The notes under the pieces are model-generated. The model was given only the letters and a program-made list of their open reading frames with translations, was not told the origin of the DNA and made no database searches. Source: Chrysophaeum taylorii (taxonomy: Eukaryota > Sar > Pelagophyceae > Pelagomonadales > Pelagomonadaceae). Taken from it: 31,841 nucleotides of DNA. The stretch lies in assembly GCA_029834535.1 (NCBI GenBank), contig JAQMWT010000680.1, positions 1 through 31,841 on the forward strand, written 5' to 3'. The translations under genes were made by a program, and so were the position numbers. This document shows, piece after piece, positions 27,784 to 31,841 of the stretch (positions are counted from its first letter, which is position 1; the number at the start of each line of letters is the position of its first letter).

Positions 27784-27791
27784 GATGGCGC
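27784..27791. repeat. Target-site duplication of hAT element, left
   Basis: gatggcgc, identical to 29263-29270. The direct repeat can be extended to 11 bases (gatggcgcaat), so the exact edge is uncertain by up to three bases. Confidence 0.75.
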
Positions 27792-29262
27792 AATTGAACA
27801 GCTTAAAACTTTTTTTTATAACGGGCCAAAATATAATTTCGTTTTATATCGATATTATTTTAATATTATATCGTTTCGTTTGTGTTTTTTCGATTTTCGC
27901 TTTGAAAACCCTCTCAGCGCGTCAGTACTTGGTTGTCCAGTTTCCAGTACTTTTGAGAGGCGGTTCCGTCGATGGCGCCGAAGGTTGGTCGCAAAAAGAG
28001 CATCGTCGCGGACTACGTCGTCAAGGGACCTACGAATTCCGAGAATCAAACGACGTATTCTTGTGCGGCGCATGGCTGCACCTATTCGAAGGAGACGCAG
28101 ACATGGACGGCGTCGTACTGGGCGGATCATATTATTGGGTGCAAGTTTACTACCGATGAGGTCAAAATCGCCGTCGCCAAGTCCACCAGTACGACGAAGA
28201 CGCGGGCCTTTTTGAGCACTATGGAGAAGAGGGCCACGGAACTGGTGACGTGCGCCATGTCTGAATCGATCTGCGTCCCCTCTAAGCGAACAGCCGAGTC
28301 CGAGCCAGTCGCGAGCAGCAAGAGTATGCAGGCCCGGGTCACTGGCTGCTTTGACCGTTGTGACGACGCGCGTGCACAGCGCATCACCGCGACGATCACC
28401 AAGTTCGTTATCGGATGCGCTCTCCCGTTCTCCATCGCGGCAGGTTGGTCTCCTGGACTCGCTGCACATCATCGCCTGGCTGGTAGACACGTTCACAACG
28501 CCGACGTATGATGAGCTTTTTAACGTGACAGACTTGGAAGACCACGGCATCAAGATAATCGAGCGGTTCTACCCAGACTCTACTGATCGCGAGGTGGCCT
28601 TCACCGAGCTCAAGCAGATCGCTCTCCGCCGGGGCCAGTGGGCCGCACTCATCGAACGCAGCAGTCCCTCATCAAACCGCCCGCCGACGTGCGACTCAAG
28701 ACGTCCACCGAGCGCGAGATCTTTAAGCAGTCGCGGATGATGTCCGTCGCCGACGACTGGCGACTCACCGGCATCAAGCAATTCCCAAGATCACCCTCAT
28801 CGCCATCCGCATCGACGAGATTGCTGTCCAGTCTGCCGACGTCGAGCGAGTCTGCAAGACCCACAAGCTCATCCACACCAAGACGCGCAACCGGCTCTAC
28901 ACCCTCTCCGTCCATCGCCTTCTCTTTACCTACGTCAACCTCCGCTTCCTCAACAAGTGCACTGAGGAGCTCGGCGACTTCCTCATGCAGACGCTGAGCA
29001 ACTGCCACGACGAGGACGAGCCCCCTCTCGAGGCCGGGCGCTCCGACTACGAAGACCCAGCCGCAGTCGCCGATGACGCCTCCTTCGTCGCCGCAGTGCT
29101 CGACGACGAGAGCATTTCCGAGATTAAGTTGGGCTGTTGGCTGTTGGTTTGTCTAATTTTGTATAGGCGTTTTTTCTAAAATGGCTTCTATATAATATCA
29201 ATGTAAAACGAAAAAAAAAACGATATTATATTTTTGGCAATATAATATAGCGCCGTTCAATA
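27792..29262 (+). mobile_element. hAT-type DNA transposon, 1,471 bp, defective
   Basis: Eight-base target duplications flank the element, as usual for hAT. The ends aattgaacagc and, complemented, tattgaacggc form short inverted repeats. Both subterminal regions are very AT-rich (27810-27900 and 29160-29250) with related tatcgatattat words, unlike the GC-rich inside. The transposase is internally deleted and frameshifted, so the element is non-autonomous. It splits the leftward ORF series. Confidence 0.85.
27972..29179 (+). pseudogene. hAT transposase, deleted and frameshifted
   Basis: It starts at ATG 27972: MAPKVGRKKSIVADYV, then a BED-like zinc finger region (YSCAAHGCTYS to WADHIIGC, with Cys pair and downstream His/Cys), then to about 28435. 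The next frame has FTTPTYDELFNVTDLEDHGI and IIERFYPDST; the next LIKPPADVRLKTSTEREIF and WRLTGIKQFP; the last, from about 28784, PKITLIAIRIDEIAVQSADV, RVCKTHKLIHTKTRNRL and LLFTYVNLRFL, which is the hAT C-terminal dimerisation motif, then an acidic tail to 29179. The DDE core between the zinc finger and C-terminal domain is largely missing (about 400 codons versus 600-700 usual). At least three changes of frame. Confidence 0.8.
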
Positions 29263-29270
29263 GATGGCGC
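29263..29270. repeat. Target-site duplication of hAT element, right
   Basis: gatggcgc, see left copy. Confidence 0.75.
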
Positions 29271-29609
29271 AATGATAGTCTAAACCGAGAGGGGCGGTGA
29301 ACGTGCCGTCGCGAGTGTATAGGAGCCTGTGCGGTGTCTGGGCTGTAATCGGAATATGACGTATGATGTCATACAAGGCGATGGGAGGTCAATCAGACGT
29401 GATGGGACTGGCCAGTAGTGCCGGGAGCAGCATGTCGGGGGCAACGCTCAGAGATGAGGGTGGAACGCAGTCCGCGTCTATCTTGGTTGCCGTATGTGGC
29501 GGTAATATGAGCGTAAACATCTGGCATGAAGGAAATACTTGTGTCCCAAACGAGAATGCGAGTATAGTCGCATGTGAAGGTTGCATCTTGTCTCTGTTGC
29601 AGTCAAGAG

Positions 29610-30575
29610 CTATCGAGGAAACCAATGGTGAAACCATGAGCACATGGGTGGCGTCTGGTGGCCAAAGTTTATGTGGGATTGGCGGAGGTGGCTCCAAAGT
29701 AGGTTCCTTTTCGGGTATGACTCAAGCGTTGCGATGAGTTGGTGCTCGAGATCATAGTCGTCCAATAGACGACATGAGGTGGTCGTGAATGAGCGATGCG
29801 TCGACCTGGTGTCAGGGAAGACCGAGGTGGTGCAGTGACCTGCCTGGCTGAGGTAGCCGTGCTGGTAAGACTCCAGCGGGTGCGCATAACTCTGGAGAGC
29901 GCTGGCGTTGGCTAGTGCCCGATCTGCAGTCATACAGGGAGGCGAGATCATCTGTGCTGGCGCGGATTGCAGCGGCAGGGGCGGGTCAGGTGCCTGGGAG
30001 GCTGGAAGGCGGGCTTTGTCTTCCAGAGACGAAGGGAGCAAGCGAAGCTGGAGCTTCATCTCATCGTGATCAGATAGGCGCAATGAGCTAGTGCACGTAA
30101 TCGTGGTGCGCTTACCTGTATCTTCATGATGTATCTGTGCGTCCTGCGGTGGTGCTTCTGCGAGCGGGACATATCTGAAGGACTGGTCCATCGGATGGGG
30201 TGCATCAGCTATGAATGAGGCAGGAGCCAGTAGCAGTGCAAGGTCGGGTGACAGAACGTGTGCGTGGTCGAGCAATTGAGCGTTGGATCTGGGCATCGTC
30301 TGCATAGTCTGGAACCGTGCTGTGCAGTTGGTTTGCATTGTCTCGTCTGCTACATCAATGGGCTGACTGGTGTAGCTCGCTTTTGTGGTCTTATTTTTCG
30401 TCTTGTCATCCAATAGAGACTGCGACATAGTACTCGTTGCTATGTGCGAGACTAGAAGTTGCTGTTGAACAGCTGTGGAGAGCTGAGTGCTTTCTTGTCT
30501 GGCAGTTTCTGTGACTGTGGAGTTCCAGAGACATGGTTTTGCAGCGTCAGACGTCTTGGCATTGGGGATTGCCAT
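29610..30575 (-). CDS. 321-codon ORF of the leftward series, unknown
   Basis: Begins MAIPNAKTSDAAKPCLWNST, 13 bases after the stop of the next ORF upstream. It is rich in Ser, Thr, Ala, Gln and His, with LLDHAHVLSPDLALLLAPAS and LLDDYDLEHQLIATLESYPK. It ends CSWFHHWFPR. No motif recognised. A coding-like reading seems to continue in the same strand below it (MPDVYAHITATYG, 29490-29530) up to the hAT element, but with stops. Confidence 0.33.
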   Translation of the reverse strand: MAIPNAKTSDAAKPCLWNSTVTETARQESTQLSTAVQQQLLVSHIATSTMSQSLLDDKTKNKTTKASYTSQPIDVADETMQTNCTARFQTMQTMPRSNAQLLDHAHVLSPDLALLLAPASFIADAPHPMDQSFRYVPLAEAPPQDAQIHHEDTGKRTTITCTSSLRLSDHDEMKLQLRLLPSSLEDKARLPASQAPDPPLPLQSAPAQMISPPCMTADRALANASALQSYAHPLESYQHGYLSQAGHCTTSVFPDTRSTHRSFTTTSCRLLDDYDLEHQLIATLESYPKRNLLWSHLRQSHINFGHQTPPMCSWFHHWFPR

Positions 30576-30590
30576 AAAGTGACTCGTAAG

Positions 30591-31379
30591 TTAAAAGTCG
30601 GACGTCGGAGAATATATAGAAAGACCTGTAAGGTCACCAATTGAAATTCGCCCTCGTAAGGCGTGCGCGACGTGGTGCGGGTGTGATCGACTTATGTCGG
30701 TGATCGGAAGGTCGTGAGACACGTGGCGGAGCGGAGCGTCGGTGGAAATGACGAGTGTCTTGGTGTTAAAGGCGGTGACGCGGAGAGCATCGAGAAGCGG
30801 GTCATGCTCCAAGAGCAAAATCGCGTGATGTGAGTGTTCCGAAATAAGTTCCATAATGGGTGTTGTGCGCGGCTGACGTGTCAGCGAGGTAGTGCAGATG
30901 GGTGCGTGAGCTGAGATCCCGTGGTGGAGAGTATCCGGCCTGGGGTGTGTGGGGTCCGGTGCGGGAAATCGAAAGGGGGAATCGCCGAAGGAGAGTGCAA
31001 GTTCGCTGGGGTCATAGTACGTGAGTGCAGTAGAACCAAGGGCGATGGAAGGGTCAGTCTTGCTGGGTGCATCCTCAGTGGCGGAGATGCGGGGACCAGA
31101 GCAGCGAGTGCCGTAGTGACCAGGGTTGCCCATCGGCGTGTAGTGCATGCGAAGGTGCGGGCATGTGACGCATGTCCTCGAATGAGGAGTGACGTGCCGA
31201 GCGATTAATACGCTTTTGAGGGAGGCATCGTGCGTGACTAGGTACATGTTTGCGGTGGAGCCGGCAGCTGGCATGGAACATTCGTGTACATTGCTGTATG
31301 CGATAATGCTGACAGACGCGGTTCGGGTGGAGCGAGTCGTGCAGTGCGCGCGGAGCATGGTCTCCTGAGATCGCAACAA
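30591..31379 (-). CDS. 262-codon ORF of the leftward series, unknown
   Basis: Begins MLRSQETMLRAHCTTRSTRT; includes CVTCPHLRMHYTPMGNPGHY, LTYYDPSELALSFGDSPFRF, HHAILLLEHDPLLDALRVTA and HALRGRISIGDL. The HxAIL and LRGRI words recur at similar spacing across the hAT site (near 29270/27780 and 27570). The Cys/His cluster (CVTCPHLRMH) might bind metal, but the pattern is not one I can name. Low-stop composition is a caution. Confidence 0.33.
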   Translation of the reverse strand: MLRSQETMLRAHCTTRSTRTASVSIIAYSNVHECSMPAAGSTANMYLVTHDASLKSVLIARHVTPHSRTCVTCPHLRMHYTPMGNPGHYGTRCSGPRISATEDAPSKTDPSIALGSTALTYYDPSELALSFGDSPFRFPAPDPTHPRPDTLHHGISAHAPICTTSLTRQPRTTPIMELISEHSHHAILLLEHDPLLDALRVTAFNTKTLVISTDAPLRHVSHDLPITDISRSHPHHVAHALRGRISIGDLTGLSIYSPTSDF

Positions 31380-31726
31380 TCGATTTTTCGGAGGCGCTGA
31401 AGCGTGTGGCGTCCAGAAGAGACTATGAGAGCGGACACAAAGGACCGAAGTGGTCGCAATAGAAGCGTGCTAGTTTGCGGCTGATCGGGGCGTTCAGAAC
31501 TCCTCAAAATCTGCGTTCTGTTACTGCGGCCGAGGGGCAGGCTTACCAGACGCTTGGTCGCGGTGGACATAAGGGTCGGCATCCGAAAGGGCGCGTCCTC
31601 TGACTGCGAGTTGAGAGCGGGATCATGTGCTGCGACTCGATGCTCGTGCGATGACATCCATCGAATCGTGAAATGGTGATCGCAGATGGGTCCATGCAAC
31701 CTGCTGAGCAGTATCATCCAGTGCAT
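31238..31726 (-). CDS. 162-codon ORF at the window edge, unknown
   Basis: Begins MHWMILLSRLHGPICDHHFT and overlaps the start of the 262-codon ORF in another frame. Arg/Ser/Leu-rich. The series may continue beyond the window to the right. Not recognised. Confidence 0.25.
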   Translation of the reverse strand: MHWMILLSRLHGPICDHHFTIRWMSSHEHRVAAHDPALNSQSEDAPFRMPTLMSTATKRLVSLPLGRSNRTQILRSSERPDQPQTSTLLLRPLRSFVSALIVSSGRHTLQRLRKIDCCDLRRPCSARTARLAPPEPRLSALSHTAMYTNVPCQLPAPPQTCT

Positions 31727-31841
31727 CCGGCCAAGAAGGTGGTTGGGGTGCAGCAGCGAGCGCCGGTGAGCGGCAGTGCGCGCTGTCTTCGGGGAGAGAA
31801 GGCAGCGAGGTGGAACCAGCTGATCGAAGTCGATCGGGGGG

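Overview
The window reads as nuclear DNA of a unicellular eukaryote. It holds parts of two conserved eukaryotic genes: the C-terminal region of the RNA polymerase I largest subunit, and the C-terminal domain of CNOT11, which has a 46-bp GT-AG intron. It also holds a mixed load of retrotransposons and DNA transposons (LINE, Ty1/copia-type RT, a small LTR element, hAT, a DDE transposase, a PIF1 helicase remnant). I see no bacterial operons, no rRNA or tRNA and no CRISPR array. A protist such as a stramenopile, haptophyte or amoeba is plausible, but the sequence alone does not fix the lineage.

Region 1-8735 is an array of a GC-rich repeat of about 2.1 kb. Copies A (1-1755) and B (1756-3105) are inverted relative to C (3106-4078), D (4079-6185) and E (6517-8735), so the array is head-to-head with its axis near 3.1-3.2 kb. 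Each unit combines a GC-rich block open in several frames, a lower-GC tail T, short tags, and a G/C-run junction. A LINE 3' end has inserted in copy E.

Region 8735-13110 is a nest of mobile DNA. A moderately repeated family, here called M, is split by a chimeric LINE (L1) and followed by a 135-bp perfect-arm hairpin. Then comes a leftward DDE transposase pseudogene, itself split by a second LINE (L2) with a 77-bp target duplication.

Region 13190-15333 is an inverted repeat (foldback) whose right arm is split by a 1.42-kb LTR element with 332-bp LTRs and almost no coding capacity (TRIM-like). From 15.4 to 19.24 kb come simple repeats, the Pol I subunit fragment joined in frame to a decayed PIF1 helicase C-terminus, a short tandem repeat, and a coiled-coil ORF. 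A short inverted repeat lies at both sides of this stretch.

Region 19.27-20.11 kb is the CNOT11 3' part, the best gene in the window. Two weak plus-strand ORFs follow, then a leftward copia RT pseudogene (21.79-22.97 kb). From 23,087 to 25,127 a composite element has inverted M copies at both ends and a broken proline-rich, coiled-coil gene inside. From 25.65 kb to the window end, long Ser/His/Thr/Pro-rich ORFs of unknown nature all read leftward; they are split by a 1,471-bp hAT element with an 8-bp target duplication and a broken, internally deleted transposase.

Most of the window is therefore layered transposon sequence, and only CNOT11 looks like a functioning host gene. The items most worth following are the 2.1-kb array, the M-bounded composite element, the TRIM-like element in the foldback, the Pol I/PIF1 junction and the unrecognised leftward ORF series.
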